64,000 bases of DNA from Arthrobacter sp. CAU 1506. GTDB taxonomy: Bacteria; Actinomycetota; Actinomycetes; Actinomycetales; Micrococcaceae. Positions 35,971 to 44,177 of the stretch are shown one piece after another. The notes under the pieces are model-generated. The model was not told the DNA's origin, made no database searches, and saw nothing but the letters and a program-made list of their open reading frames with translations. The stretch is from contig NZ_SUKC01000003.1 of the NCBI RefSeq assembly GCF_005047635.1, positions 1 through 64,000 on the forward strand. Reading direction: 5' to 3'. Position numbers and translations under genes: made by a program. Position 1 is the first letter of the stretch. Every line of letters begins with the position of its first letter.

Positions 35971-36745
35971 GGGTGGCTCCTGTGGGGGTTGGTGACGTGG
36001 CCGCGATGGCCTGGATGAACTCCGCCGATCGGCGGTAGATCAGCTGGGCATCATGGTCCATGGTGGCCACGTGGTAGCTGTCCGCGAGCGGCACCACCTC
36101 CAGCCGGGCAGTGCCGATGCGGCGGCGCAGCACGCGCATGGACGACTCGGGCACAATATGGTCCACCGCGGAGCGGAACACCAGCGTCGGAGCGGTGACA
36201 CGCGGCAGGTCTGCCACCACTGCCTTGAAGAGTTGTCCGAGCTGGTGGGCGGCCGCCACCGGGGTGCGGTCGTACGCGCCCTCATCAATGCCCGGCAGGT
36301 TGATGTCATTGCCGATGGCCGGCACCGACTTCAGGACGTACTTCATCAGCCCGGTGAACGGCGCCCGCGGATCCGCGATGGTCAGTCCCGGGTTCACCAG
36401 CACCACGCCGGTGACCGGACGGTGCGCAGCCAGCCGCAGCGCGAGGGCGCCGCCCATGGACAAACCGGCAACGAAGACCTGGCTGCGCTCGCGGGCGAGT
36501 TCGGCGAAAGCCTGCTCGGCCGCCCCGTACCAGCTTTGCCAGCGCGACGCACCCAGATCCTGCCACGTGGTGCCGTGGCCGGGCAGCAAGGGCAGCCGCA
36601 CCGCGAAGCCGGCATCGGCCAAGCTCTCCGCCCAGCCCCGCATGCTGCGGGGGGAACCGGTGAAGCCATGCAGCAGCACCACGCCCACCCGGGAATTGGG
36701 GCCGTGCCCGGAGCTGGAGAACGCCCCGTCGAGAGCAGAAGTCAT
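35957..36745 (-). CDS. Alpha/beta hydrolase (carboxylesterase/lipase type)
   Basis: A 262-residue hydrolase. The oxyanion-hole region is VVLLHGFTGSPRSM near residue 22. The nucleophile elbow is AGLSMGGALAL (Ser near 96). The acid Asp in SAVDHIVPE and the His in DSYHVATMDHD complete the triad. It resembles Est30-type carboxylesterases and monoacylglycerol lipases; the substrate is unknown. There is no signal peptide. It is divergent from the acyltransferase gene. Confidence 0.85.
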   Translation of the reverse strand: MTSALDGAFSSSGHGPNSRVGVVLLHGFTGSPRSMRGWAESLADAGFAVRLPLLPGHGTTWQDLGASRWQSWYGAAEQAFAELARERSQVFVAGLSMGGALALRLAAHRPVTGVVLVNPGLTIADPRAPFTGLMKYVLKSVPAIGNDINLPGIDEGAYDRTPVAAAHQLGQLFKAVVADLPRVTAPTLVFRSAVDHIVPESSMRVLRRRIGTARLEVVPLADSYHVATMDHDAQLIYRRSAEFIQAIAATSPTPTGATRAGA

Positions 36746-36901
36746 GGCACTATCGTGTCATTATGGGAGCCGTTCGGCCATTGATTGCCGTGCTCTTCCT
36801 TTCCGGCGTTGCACGCGGCGCAGCCACACAGACGCCAAGCTGGAGTAGAGTCTCAAACGGAATTGATATGCGGCCTGCGGCGGCGGAATGGAAAGGCACA
36901 C

Positions 36902-37993
36902 GTGTTCTACTGGTTTATGAAGACCATTGTCGTGGGGCCGGTGGTTCGCCTGCTCTTCCGGCCGTGGGTCAAGGGCCTGGACAACATTCCGGATACCGGG
37001 CCCGCCGTGTTGGCCAGTAACCATCTTTCCTTTTCCGATTCGATTTTCCTGCCACTGGCGGTATCCCGGCCGGTGGTGTTCCTGGCGAAGAGCGAATACT
37101 TCACTGGTAAGGGCCTCAAGGGCAAGCTCACCGCGGCGTTCTTCAAGATGACCAACCAGCTGCCGATGGACCGCTCCGGCGGGGCAGCCTCGGCTACGTC
37201 CCTGCTGGCCGGACGGGACGCGCTGCAGGAGGGCGGACTGCTGGGCATCTACCCGGAAGGCACCCGGTCGCCGGACGGCAAGCTGTACCGTGGCAAGACC
37301 GGCGTGGCCAAGCTGGTGCTGAGCACCGGAGTGCCGGTGATTCCGGTAGCCATGATCGGCACGGACAAGGTCCAGCCGATCGGCCGCCGAATCCCCAACA
37401 TCCGCCGGGTGGGCATCATCATGGGCAAGCCGCTGGATTTCTCTCGCTATCAAGGTCTGGAAGACGACCGGTTCATCCAGCGCTCGGTTACCGACGAGAT
37501 CATGTACGAGATCATGCGGCTCTCCGGACAGGAATACGTCGACTCGTACGCCAGCACGGTCAAAGCGCGGCAATCGGCACGCAAACCCGCACGGGGGGAG
37601 AGCCAGCGGCAGACCGCCGTCGGACTGCCCAAGGAGCAGCCTGAACCGCCGCAGACCAAGGCTCCCGGTGCGATCACGGTGATCGGTGCAGCGGCTCCTG
37701 CCGAGGTACCCACTCCTCCCGCGCCCGATCAGGGGAAGCCCGGAGCAGCCGGGCCAACTTCCGGCGACACTGCAGCGGCACCTTCCGCCGCCGCGTCAGA
37801 CGCCCCCGCCTCCGCCGCTTCCGGCACCGCGCCCTCAGATGCGGCACCCGGGAACGCAGCAGGGGGTGTGGCCGGGGGTGTAGCCGGGCGGAAGGATGCA
37901 GCCGGTGGGGCCGCCGACCCTCGACCCGATGCAGCCGGGCTTGGCGAGAGCGGCGGCACAGCCTTGGAGTCCGGGCAGGACAGCCCGCGCTAA
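36902..37993 (+). CDS. Lysophospholipid acyltransferase (PlsC family) with long C-terminal tail
   Basis: A 363-residue protein starting at GTG 36902, with AAAGG a few bases upstream. The N-terminus MFYWFMKTIVVGPVVRLLF is hydrophobic. Catalytic NHLSFSDS (near residue 40) and PEGTRSPDG (near 119) are typical of 1-acylglycerol-3-phosphate acyltransferases. Residues after about 225 are an Ala/Pro/Gly-rich tail that is probably disordered and unusual for the family. Position between fadD15-like and aroG genes matches M. tuberculosis Rv2182c. Confidence 0.86.
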   Translation: MFYWFMKTIVVGPVVRLLFRPWVKGLDNIPDTGPAVLASNHLSFSDSIFLPLAVSRPVVFLAKSEYFTGKGLKGKLTAAFFKMTNQLPMDRSGGAASATSLLAGRDALQEGGLLGIYPEGTRSPDGKLYRGKTGVAKLVLSTGVPVIPVAMIGTDKVQPIGRRIPNIRRVGIIMGKPLDFSRYQGLEDDRFIQRSVTDEIMYEIMRLSGQEYVDSYASTVKARQSARKPARGESQRQTAVGLPKEQPEPPQTKAPGAITVIGAAAPAEVPTPPAPDQGKPGAAGPTSGDTAAAPSAAASDAPASAASGTAPSDAAPGNAAGGVAGGVAGRKDAAGGAADPRPDAAGLGESGGTALESGQDSPR

Positions 37994-38064
37994 CTCCGGC
38001 CGCAATGTGACGGCAGCCCGGCGGCGCATGACTTCTCCACATGAATCCGGGCAGAGCCGCGGTC

Positions 38065-38070
38065 TACGAT
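38065..38070 (+). promoter_or_regulatory. Candidate -10 of leaderless aroG promoter
   Basis: TACGAT ends exactly 6 bases before GTG 38077, as at glk and dinB. There is no ribosome binding site between. Confidence 0.5.
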
Positions 38071-38076
38071 TGAGTC

Positions 38077-39462
38077 GTGACCGATACAACCTTCACTGCT
38101 TCCGTTCCCGACCAGCTGCCCACGGCAGCGAACTACCCCGGTCTGGATGACTGGCGCGAGCTGCCGGTGGTGCAGCAGCCCAGCTGGCACGACGACACGG
38201 TCCATGCCTCCGCCGTCGCCGAGCTGAACACCCTTCCGCCGCTGGTCTTCGCCGGCGAGGTCGACGTCCTGCGCGAGCGTCTGGCCCAAGCCGCCGACGG
38301 CAAGGCGTTCCTGCTCCAGGGCGGGGACTGCGCCGAGACCTTCGGCGGAGCCACGGCTGACAAGATCAGTGCGCGGGTCAAAACCATTCTGCAGATGGCG
38401 GTGGTGCTCACCTACGGCGCCTCGTTGCCCGTGATCAAAATGGGCAGGATGGCAGGCCAGTTCGCCAAGCCGCGTTCGTCCAACGACGAGACCCGCGAGG
38501 GCGTGACGCTGCCGGCCTACCGCGGCGACATGGTCAACGGGTTCGACTTCACGCCCGAGTCCCGCGCGCACGACGCCAGCCGGATGGTGCAGGCGTATCA
38601 CACGTCCGCCTCCACGCTGAACCTGATCCGCGCTTTCACCCAGGGCGGGTTCGCCGACCTGCGGCTGGTGCACCACTGGAACAAGGGCTTCACGGCCAAC
38701 CCGGCACATTCCCGGTACGAATCGCTCGCCCGCGAAATTGACCGCGCGGTGAAATTCATGGATGCCTGCGGAGCCGATTTCGATGCGCTCAAGCGGGTGG
38801 AATTCTTCGCCAGCCATGAAGCGCTGGTGCTGGACTATGAGCGGGCGCTGACGCGCATCGACTCGCGCACCGGCCTGCCCTACAACACCTCCGGGCACTT
38901 CCTCTGGATCGGCGAACGCACCCGGCAGCTGGATGGCGCCCACGTGGAATTCCTGTCCAAGGTCCGCAACCCGATCGGGGTCAAGCTGGGACCGAACAGC
39001 TCGGCGGACGACGCCCTGCGGCTGATCGACAAGTTGGATCCGGAACGCGAGCCCGGACGGCTGACCTTCATCACCCGGATGGGCGCCGGCAACATCCGCC
39101 AGAAGCTGCCGGAACTGGTCAAGCGGGTCACGGACAGCGGCGCCAAGGTGCTGTGGGTGACCGATCCGATGCACGGCAACACCGTCACCTCGCCGAACGG
39201 CTACAAGACCCGGAACTTCGACGACGTGATCGACGAAGTGCGCGGCTTCTTCGATGTTCACCACGAACTCGGAACATTCCCCGGCGGCCTGCACGTGGAA
39301 ATGACCGGCGACGACGTGGCCGAGTGCCTCGGCGGTGCAGACCCGATCGACCAGAACGCCTTCCTGGACCGCTACGAGTCCGTGTGCGATCCGCGGCTGA
39401 ACCACATGCAGTCGCTGGAGATGGCGTTCCTGGTGGCCGGAGCGCTGGCCCGCCAGCAGTAG
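38077..39462 (+). CDS. aroG: Class II DAHP synthase
   Basis: A 461-residue plant-type 3-deoxy-D-arabino-heptulosonate 7-phosphate synthase, the first step of the shikimate pathway. Blocks seen are LQGGDCAETFGG, VIKMGRMAGQFAKPRS, YRGDMVNGFDF, the metal Cys/His/Glu/Asp set in GGDC, WVTDPMHGNT and GGLHVEMTGDDVAECLGG. It matches Rv2178c in sequence type and context. It is a single gene with its own leaderless promoter and terminator. Confidence 0.95.
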   Translation: MTDTTFTASVPDQLPTAANYPGLDDWRELPVVQQPSWHDDTVHASAVAELNTLPPLVFAGEVDVLRERLAQAADGKAFLLQGGDCAETFGGATADKISARVKTILQMAVVLTYGASLPVIKMGRMAGQFAKPRSSNDETREGVTLPAYRGDMVNGFDFTPESRAHDASRMVQAYHTSASTLNLIRAFTQGGFADLRLVHHWNKGFTANPAHSRYESLAREIDRAVKFMDACGADFDALKRVEFFASHEALVLDYERALTRIDSRTGLPYNTSGHFLWIGERTRQLDGAHVEFLSKVRNPIGVKLGPNSSADDALRLIDKLDPEREPGRLTFITRMGAGNIRQKLPELVKRVTDSGAKVLWVTDPMHGNTVTSPNGYKTRNFDDVIDEVRGFFDVHHELGTFPGGLHVEMTGDDVAECLGGADPIDQNAFLDRYESVCDPRLNHMQSLEMAFLVAGALARQQ

Positions 39463-39494
39463 CCGGCACAGCTTTGGCTCACACAGCATAGAAG

Positions 39495-39529
39495 AAGGCC
39501 CGGAACCCCCGAAAAGGGTTTCGGGCCTT
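39495..39529 (+). terminator. aroG terminator
   Basis: A 14-bp stem with one G-T pair (AAGGCCCGGAACCC with GGGTTTCGGGCCTT), followed by TTTTTG. It is 32 bases after the aroG stop and may also stop minus-strand transcripts from the kinase gene. Confidence 0.88.
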
Positions 39530-39557
39530 TTTGCCGCTCACGGAGTGCCTGACCCGT

Positions 39558-39635
39558 CCGGCTGGCCGCCCGGACGGACCGGGAGCAGGCGGGCAGTTGG
39601 CCGCCAGCTCCCGGCTGGCCGCCCGGACGGACCGG
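39558..39635. repeat. 25-bp perfect direct repeat, two copies
   Basis: The 25-bp sequence beginning CCGGCTGGCCGCCCGG occurs at 39558-39582 and 39611-39635, with a 28-base spacer, between the aroG terminator and the kinase stop codon. It is non-coding. Within each copy CCGGC/GCCGG and CCGTCCG-like elements could pair. Confidence 0.9.
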
Positions 39636-39644
39636 CCGCGGGAA

Positions 39645-41627
39645 TCACACCACGGTCAGCGTGATCACGGAGCCTTCGGGGACGGACTCGTTGACCGGGT
39701 CCTGTGCCCGCACGGTGCCGAAGAAGCCGCCGAGGATTTCGTTGACCTCAACCTTGAAGCCCAGTTCCTTCAGTTGGCGTTCGGCGTCGTCTACCTGTCG
39801 GCCCACCATGTCCGGCACTTCGATCATCCGAGGTCCCTTGGAGAGGGTCAGGGTGACCGTGTCACCGCGGATCACCTGGCCTGCGGCAGGAGCCTGCGAG
39901 GCGACCGATCCCTCCGGGACGTCGCGGTCAAAGACCGCCTCCGGTGCGATCTCCACCTTCAGGCCGGCGCCTTCCAGCGCTGCGGCGGCATCGCCCTGGG
40001 GCTGGCCTACCACCTGGGGCACGTCAAACGGCTTCGGCCCCTTCGAAACCGTCAGGTCGACGGCGGTGCCCCGCCTGAGCTGTTTGCCTTCGGCAGGTTT
40101 GTGGCTGAGCACCGTGCCGGCGGCCGCGTCCTCGTCGAAGGCCTTCTTGACCTTGCCCGCGGACAGGTTGGCTTCTTCCAGTGCGTTGGTGGCCTTCTCC
40201 AAGCTCATACCGGCCAGTGGCGGGACCGCGAACAGTTCCGGTCCCTTGGATACCACCAGGTCCAGATGCTCGAAGCGGCGGACCTCGATGGGCGCATCCG
40301 GCTCCGTGCCCACGGCGATGCCCTTGGCCACCTTTTCGTCGAAGACTTCCTGGAGCCGGTACTCCAGCCCCTGCTCCTGGAGCATGCTCTGGGCTTCCGC
40401 CACCGGTTTTCCGGCGACATCGGGTACTGAAACGAGCGCGCCGGGGCCCATCCCGAAGAACCAGCCCGCGGCGGCAACAAGCGCGGCCACGATCGCCAGC
40501 ACAAGAATCCAGATGGCGCCGCGGCGACGCGGATTGCCGCGGCGCAGGTTCTGTTCGGGACGGCGGGCATTGCGGGCGAGTTCCCGCTGGCGCTTCTTGG
40601 CCTCGCGGGTGGACAGCGGCCGTTGCTCGTCCACAGGTGCTGCAGCGGCCTCTCCGGCGCTGAAAATCCGGGTGTGTTGGGCAGGCCGGGAGATCACCGT
40701 GGTGCGGTGCAGATCGGAGGCAATGACCTCGGTGGCCGAGGACCTCGCCGGTGCGGCAGGTGCGGCCTGGAAGTCCAACTGGGCATCGGTGAGCGACTTG
40801 TGCACGTGCCGCAGTTCGCCCAGCAGGGCCGCGGCGTCCACCGGCCGCTGTTCCGGGTCCGACCCCGTGCACCAGAGCACCAGCTCGTCCAGATCCGCGG
40901 CGAGCCCGGGAACCAGCGTCGACGGTGCAGGAACGGTGGAATTGACGTGCTGGAAAGCCACCTGGATGGGCACGTCCCCCGTGAAGGGCTGGCGTCCGGT
41001 CAGCATCTCGAACAGCATGATCCCCACCGAGTAGACATCGCTGCGTTCGTCGGCAGCGGTGCCGGTGACCAACTCGGGCGGCAGGTACGCCACCGTTCCG
41101 ATCAGCGTGCCGGTGCTGGTGCTGGTGGTGACCGCGCGGGCCAAGCCGAAATCGCCCAGCTTGATCCGTCCGTCGTCGGACATCAGGACGTTCTCCGGCT
41201 TGATGTCACGGTGGACCAGGCCGGCCGCGTGCGCCGCGGAGAGTCCCTCGATCACCGGATCCAGCACGGCCAGCGCGTGCCGGGGGGTCAGCGGTGCCGA
41301 TTCGTTCAGCAGATCGCGCAGCGTGTGCCCGCGGACGTACTCCATCGCCAGGTAGGCGACGTTGCCGTCGAGGCCCTGGTCGTAAACCCCCACCACGTGC
41401 GGGTGCGAGAGCCGGGCCGCGGATTTTGCCTCGCGCTCGAACCGCTCAAGGAAGTTGTGGTCCTCTGCGAGGTATGGATAGAGCACCTTAAGCGCTACAT
41501 TGCGGTCGAGCCGGGTGTCGGACGCCAGATAGACGGTGGACATCCCGCCGCGCGCCAGGCGCGAGGCAACCCGGTAGCGCCCGTCGATCAGGGCGCCGAC
41601 CAGTGAATCAGTTGCCGGTTGCTGCAC
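39645..41627 (-). CDS. Ser/Thr protein kinase with four PASTA domains (PknL-like)
   Basis: A 660-residue membrane kinase. The kinase domain (residues about 15-275) has the Lys in NVALKVLYP, catalytic HRDIKPENVLM, DFGLARA and a Thr-rich activation loop TSTSTGTLIG. A single transmembrane helix lies near 372-392 (ILVLAIVAALVAAAGWFFG). Four extracellular PASTA modules follow, starting VPDVAG, VPPLAG, VPQVVG and VPDMVG; these bind peptidoglycan fragments in the family. Its place beside aroG and an Rv2175c-like gene marks it as the PknL counterpart. M. tuberculosis PknL lacks PASTA while corynebacterial PknL has them. It starts leaderless at GTG 41627. Confidence 0.93.
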   Translation of the reverse strand: MQQPATDSLVGALIDGRYRVASRLARGGMSTVYLASDTRLDRNVALKVLYPYLAEDHNFLERFEREAKSAARLSHPHVVGVYDQGLDGNVAYLAMEYVRGHTLRDLLNESAPLTPRHALAVLDPVIEGLSAAHAAGLVHRDIKPENVLMSDDGRIKLGDFGLARAVTTSTSTGTLIGTVAYLPPELVTGTAADERSDVYSVGIMLFEMLTGRQPFTGDVPIQVAFQHVNSTVPAPSTLVPGLAADLDELVLWCTGSDPEQRPVDAAALLGELRHVHKSLTDAQLDFQAAPAAPARSSATEVIASDLHRTTVISRPAQHTRIFSAGEAAAAPVDEQRPLSTREAKKRQRELARNARRPEQNLRRGNPRRRGAIWILVLAIVAALVAAAGWFFGMGPGALVSVPDVAGKPVAEAQSMLQEQGLEYRLQEVFDEKVAKGIAVGTEPDAPIEVRRFEHLDLVVSKGPELFAVPPLAGMSLEKATNALEEANLSAGKVKKAFDEDAAAGTVLSHKPAEGKQLRRGTAVDLTVSKGPKPFDVPQVVGQPQGDAAAALEGAGLKVEIAPEAVFDRDVPEGSVASQAPAAGQVIRGDTVTLTLSKGPRMIEVPDMVGRQVDDAERQLKELGFKVEVNEILGGFFGTVRAQDPVNESVPEGSVITLTVV

Positions 41628-41633
41628 TCTACG

Positions 41634-41639
41634 ATCCTA
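41634..41639 (-). promoter_or_regulatory. Candidate -10 of leaderless kinase promoter
   Basis: On the minus strand TAGGAT ends exactly 6 bases before GTG 41627. It lies only 9 bases downstream of the terminator of the upstream LysM gene. Confidence 0.5.
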
Positions 41640-41648
41640 GTCCGATCA

Positions 41649-41690
41649 GCGAAAGGACCCGAATCAACTCATGGGTTCGGGTCCTTTCGC
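41649..41690 (-). terminator. Terminator of the LysM/transglycosylase gene
   Basis: A perfect 15-bp stem (GCGAAAGGACCCGAA with its complement) around a 12-base loop. It sits between the LysM gene stop (41709) and the kinase promoter. The near-symmetric arms could work both ways, but only minus-strand genes flank it. Confidence 0.85.
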
Positions 41691-41708
41691 GGCGGGGCCG
41701 GTGTCCGG

Positions 41709-43496
41709 CTAGAACTTCTTCATGTGTGATTTCACCGCAGCCACATAGGCCTTGGTGTCCTTGTACATGCCGTAAGTCATCACGCCGTACTGGCCCTGGT
41801 AGTAGGACGCGATGGCGATGTCCAGGGACGGGCTGGTGCTGACCAGGGAGCGGATGATCGCCACACCGGCGGTGGCATTGTCATAGGGATCCAGCAGGTT
41901 GAGCTTGCGGCCCACCAGATCCGAGGCCCATTCGCCCGAGGACGGGATGACCTGCATGGCGCCGATGGCGTTCGCCGGCGACACAGCGGTCTGCTGGAAA
42001 CCCGATTCCTGGTAGGCATGGGCCAGCGCGAGCTTGGGATCGACGCCCATCTTGCGGGCGGTTTCAGCGATGATGTCCTTCATCTGCGCCTGGCTGGGCT
42101 GCGGCGTGGAGAGCAACAACCGCTTGTTCTCGTTCGCCTTGGACACCACGGCCTCGGGGTAGGTGTAGTGCAGGAAGGTGCTCGGCACCAGCGGTGCGGT
42201 GGACGCCGTGCCGACATTCGACGTCGTGGTTTGCGACGCCGCCGAATTGCCCGGGACGCTGATCTTCTGGCCCGGGTAGATGATCGACGTGGACTTCAGA
42301 CCGCTGGCTTGCAGCAGGCTGGAGAGCGTCACGTTGAGCTTGCCGGCGATGCCGGAAAGCGTATCCCCGGACTTGACGGTGTAGCTGCCGGAACCCGTGG
42401 CGGCGTTGCTCTTGGCCGGCGTCTTGTTCGACGTCGATGCGCTGGACACGGACGCGCCGGTCACCTTGATCTTCTGGCCGGGATGGATCACTGACGTGAC
42501 CTTGAGGTTGTTCGCGGAGAGGACCGCGGACAGGCTCATGCCGTGGCGGGCGGCGATGCCGGAGAGAGTATCGCCCGGCTTGACCGTGTAGGTACCGCTG
42601 GCGGAGCTGGCGCCGGTCTTGGTGGAAGCTTTCGCCGTGCTCTTGGCCGGGCTGCTGACAGCGGACGACGCTCCGCCCTTGACCTTGATCTTCTGGCCCG
42701 GGTAAATGACCGAACTGCTCTTGAGGCTGTTGGCCGAGAGGATGGCGCTCAGGCTCATGCCGTGCTTGGCGGCGATGCCGGAGAGCGTGTCGCCGGACTT
42801 GACCGTGTAGCTGCCGGAGCTGGAGGCCTTGCCGACTCTGGTGGAAGCTTTAGCCGAGGTCTTGACCGAGGCGCTGGCAACGGAGGGGGACCCGCCGTTG
42901 ACCTTGATCTTCTGTCCGGGGTAGATGACCGAGCTGATCTTGAGGCTGTTGGCCGAGAGGACGGCGCTCAGGCTCATGCCGTGTTTGGCGGCGATGCCGG
43001 AGAGCGTATCGCCGGACTTGACCGTGTAGTTGCCGGCGCCGGATGAGGCCTTTGCCGTGGTGCTGCCGGAGGACTTGGCCGCGGCCGAACCTCCGAGCTT
43101 GATCTTCTGGCCGGGGTGGATGATGGTGCTGGCGCTCAGGCCGTTGAGCGAGAGCACCTTCTTGGTGGACAGGCCGTAGCGGGCGGCGATGCCGCTGATC
43201 GTCTCTCCGGTGCGCACCTTATGGGTGGACGGGGTGGTCTGGGTCCGCAGCGCCGCCGGCAACTGGGCAGCGACCTGGGAAGCGGGAATGAACGCGGCGG
43301 CCGGGACCGTGACGCCCGGAATCGCTGCCTTAGGCTGCAGTGCGGCGCGGGGCGGGAGTTCTGCCGCCTGCGCGGGCATCGCCAGGGCGGCGGAGGACAG
43401 CACGACGGCGGGAATCGCCGCGGTGGCTGCCGCGGACAGTAGCACCCGGCGGGGCTGGCTGCGGTCGTTGCGCGTGATCGGGCGCTGATCGGTCAT
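41709..43496 (-). CDS. Secreted peptidoglycan hydrolase: five LysM domains plus lytic transglycosylase
   Basis: A 595-residue protein. The N-terminus (residues about 17-45) has positive residues then a hydrophobic signal-like stretch with AMPAQAAELP, a likely cleavage site. Five LysM modules follow (consensus YTVKSGDTLSGIAAKHGMSL ... VIYPGQKIKV), joined by Ser/Thr/Ala/Lys linkers. The C-terminal 130 residues are an SLT-type transglycosylase with catalytic Glu in AYQESGFQQTAVSPANAIGAMQV. Modules 2-4 are very similar in DNA, pointing to recent duplication. A ribosome binding site GATGAGGGA precedes ATG 43496. It lies between the PASTA kinase and its presumed substrate gene. Confidence 0.9.
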   Translation of the reverse strand: MTDQRPITRNDRSQPRRVLLSAAATAAIPAVVLSSAALAMPAQAAELPPRAALQPKAAIPGVTVPAAAFIPASQVAAQLPAALRTQTTPSTHKVRTGETISGIAARYGLSTKKVLSLNGLSASTIIHPGQKIKLGGSAAAKSSGSTTAKASSGAGNYTVKSGDTLSGIAAKHGMSLSAVLSANSLKISSVIYPGQKIKVNGGSPSVASASVKTSAKASTRVGKASSSGSYTVKSGDTLSGIAAKHGMSLSAILSANSLKSSSVIYPGQKIKVKGGASSAVSSPAKSTAKASTKTGASSASGTYTVKPGDTLSGIAARHGMSLSAVLSANNLKVTSVIHPGQKIKVTGASVSSASTSNKTPAKSNAATGSGSYTVKSGDTLSGIAGKLNVTLSSLLQASGLKSTSIIYPGQKISVPGNSAASQTTTSNVGTASTAPLVPSTFLHYTYPEAVVSKANENKRLLLSTPQPSQAQMKDIIAETARKMGVDPKLALAHAYQESGFQQTAVSPANAIGAMQVIPSSGEWASDLVGRKLNLLDPYDNATAGVAIIRSLVSTSPSLDIAIASYYQGQYGVMTYGMYKDTKAYVAAVKSHMKKF

Positions 43497-43715
43497 TGAT
43501 GTCCCTCATCCTTGTTTTGCGGCCTGGCGAGCGTCCCCCAACGGGCCGCACTGTGGTACTGGTGTGTCGTTTGTTATCAATGTTAAAACTGTGACTCAAG
43601 TGAATCTACACTATTGACGCATAACACAACAGCCGCGGCTGGTGAATGAATATTGACGGCGGCGTGTCGGACTTTTGAAATGGCTCCGCGTAGGCCGCCG
43701 TGGCACGCTTATACG
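43497..43715. other. Divergent promoter region, LysM gene / Rv2175c-like gene
   Basis: About 219 bases, locally AT-rich. On the minus strand TTGAGT and TAACAA with a 17-bp spacer (43600s-43570s) form a promoter for the LysM gene. Its leader of about 75 bases has a GCGGCC/GGCCGC stem at 43519-43549. On the plus strand TTGACG at 43653-43658 may be the -35 for the Rv2175c-like gene. The leader is too short for a c-di-AMP riboswitch. Confidence 0.45.
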
Positions 43716-44069
43716 GTGAGTGAACTTGAAGAACTGATTGCCGATTGGCTGCCGCTGCCCGACGTCGCAGAGCGACTGGATGTCTCTGTGAAGGACGTGC
43801 GCAGCCTGCTGGAGGAACGGGCCCTGCTGGCAGCGAAGGTGGGGGAGCGGCAGATCCGCTCGGTACCGGCCGAGTTCCTGGTCGAGTCGGGCGTGCTCGA
43901 CAGCCTCAAGGGCACGCTGGCGGTCCTGTCCGATGCAGGATTCAGTGATGAGGAAGCCCTGCGCTGGCTTTTTACCGCTGACGATTCATTGCCCGGCCGG
44001 CCCATCGATGCCCTCCGTGAAGGGCGAAAGACCGAGATCCGCCGCCGAGCCCAGGCGCTGGGCTGGTAG
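43716..44069 (+). CDS. Rv2175c-like DNA-binding protein
   Basis: A 117-residue protein from GTG 43716; an ATG at 43680 would add 12 residues and cannot be excluded. A helix-turn-helix region reads LPLPDVAERLDVSVKDVRSLLEERALLAAKVGERQIRSVPA. The C-terminal conserved block is GRPIDALREGRKTEIRRRAQALGW. In M. tuberculosis Rv2175c binds DNA and is phosphorylated by the adjacent kinase PknL, which abolishes binding. The same kinase family is encoded 2 kb away here, so the pair is probably functional. Confidence 0.83.
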   Translation: MSELEELIADWLPLPDVAERLDVSVKDVRSLLEERALLAAKVGERQIRSVPAEFLVESGVLDSLKGTLAVLSDAGFSDEEALRWLFTADDSLPGRPIDALREGRKTEIRRRAQALGW

Positions 44070-44122
44070 CGAGCCCCAGGATGCAGCATTCGGCTGGTAG
44101 CCAGCCCCAGGCCGCAGCGTCT
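44061..44122 (+). repeat. 31-bp imperfect tandem duplication at the gene end
   Basis: Two 31-bp units (44061-44091 and 44092-44122) start GGCTGGTAGC and share about 25 of 31 bases. The first includes the last codons and the stop of the Rv2175c-like gene. GCCCCAGG in the second unit can pair with CCTGGGGC at about 44137-44144, a possible terminator. Confidence 0.75.
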
Positions 44123-44177
44123 CGGCCTGAACTGGTCCTGGGGCCGGGCCCCGCTCGGCGGGGTGGCCCGACGGACC

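Noticed and set aside
43497-43715. c-di-AMP riboswitch upstream of the LysM hydrolase gene
   Set aside because: Such riboswitches precede many actinobacterial cell-wall hydrolase genes, but the leader here is about 75 bases, too short, with only one simple stem.
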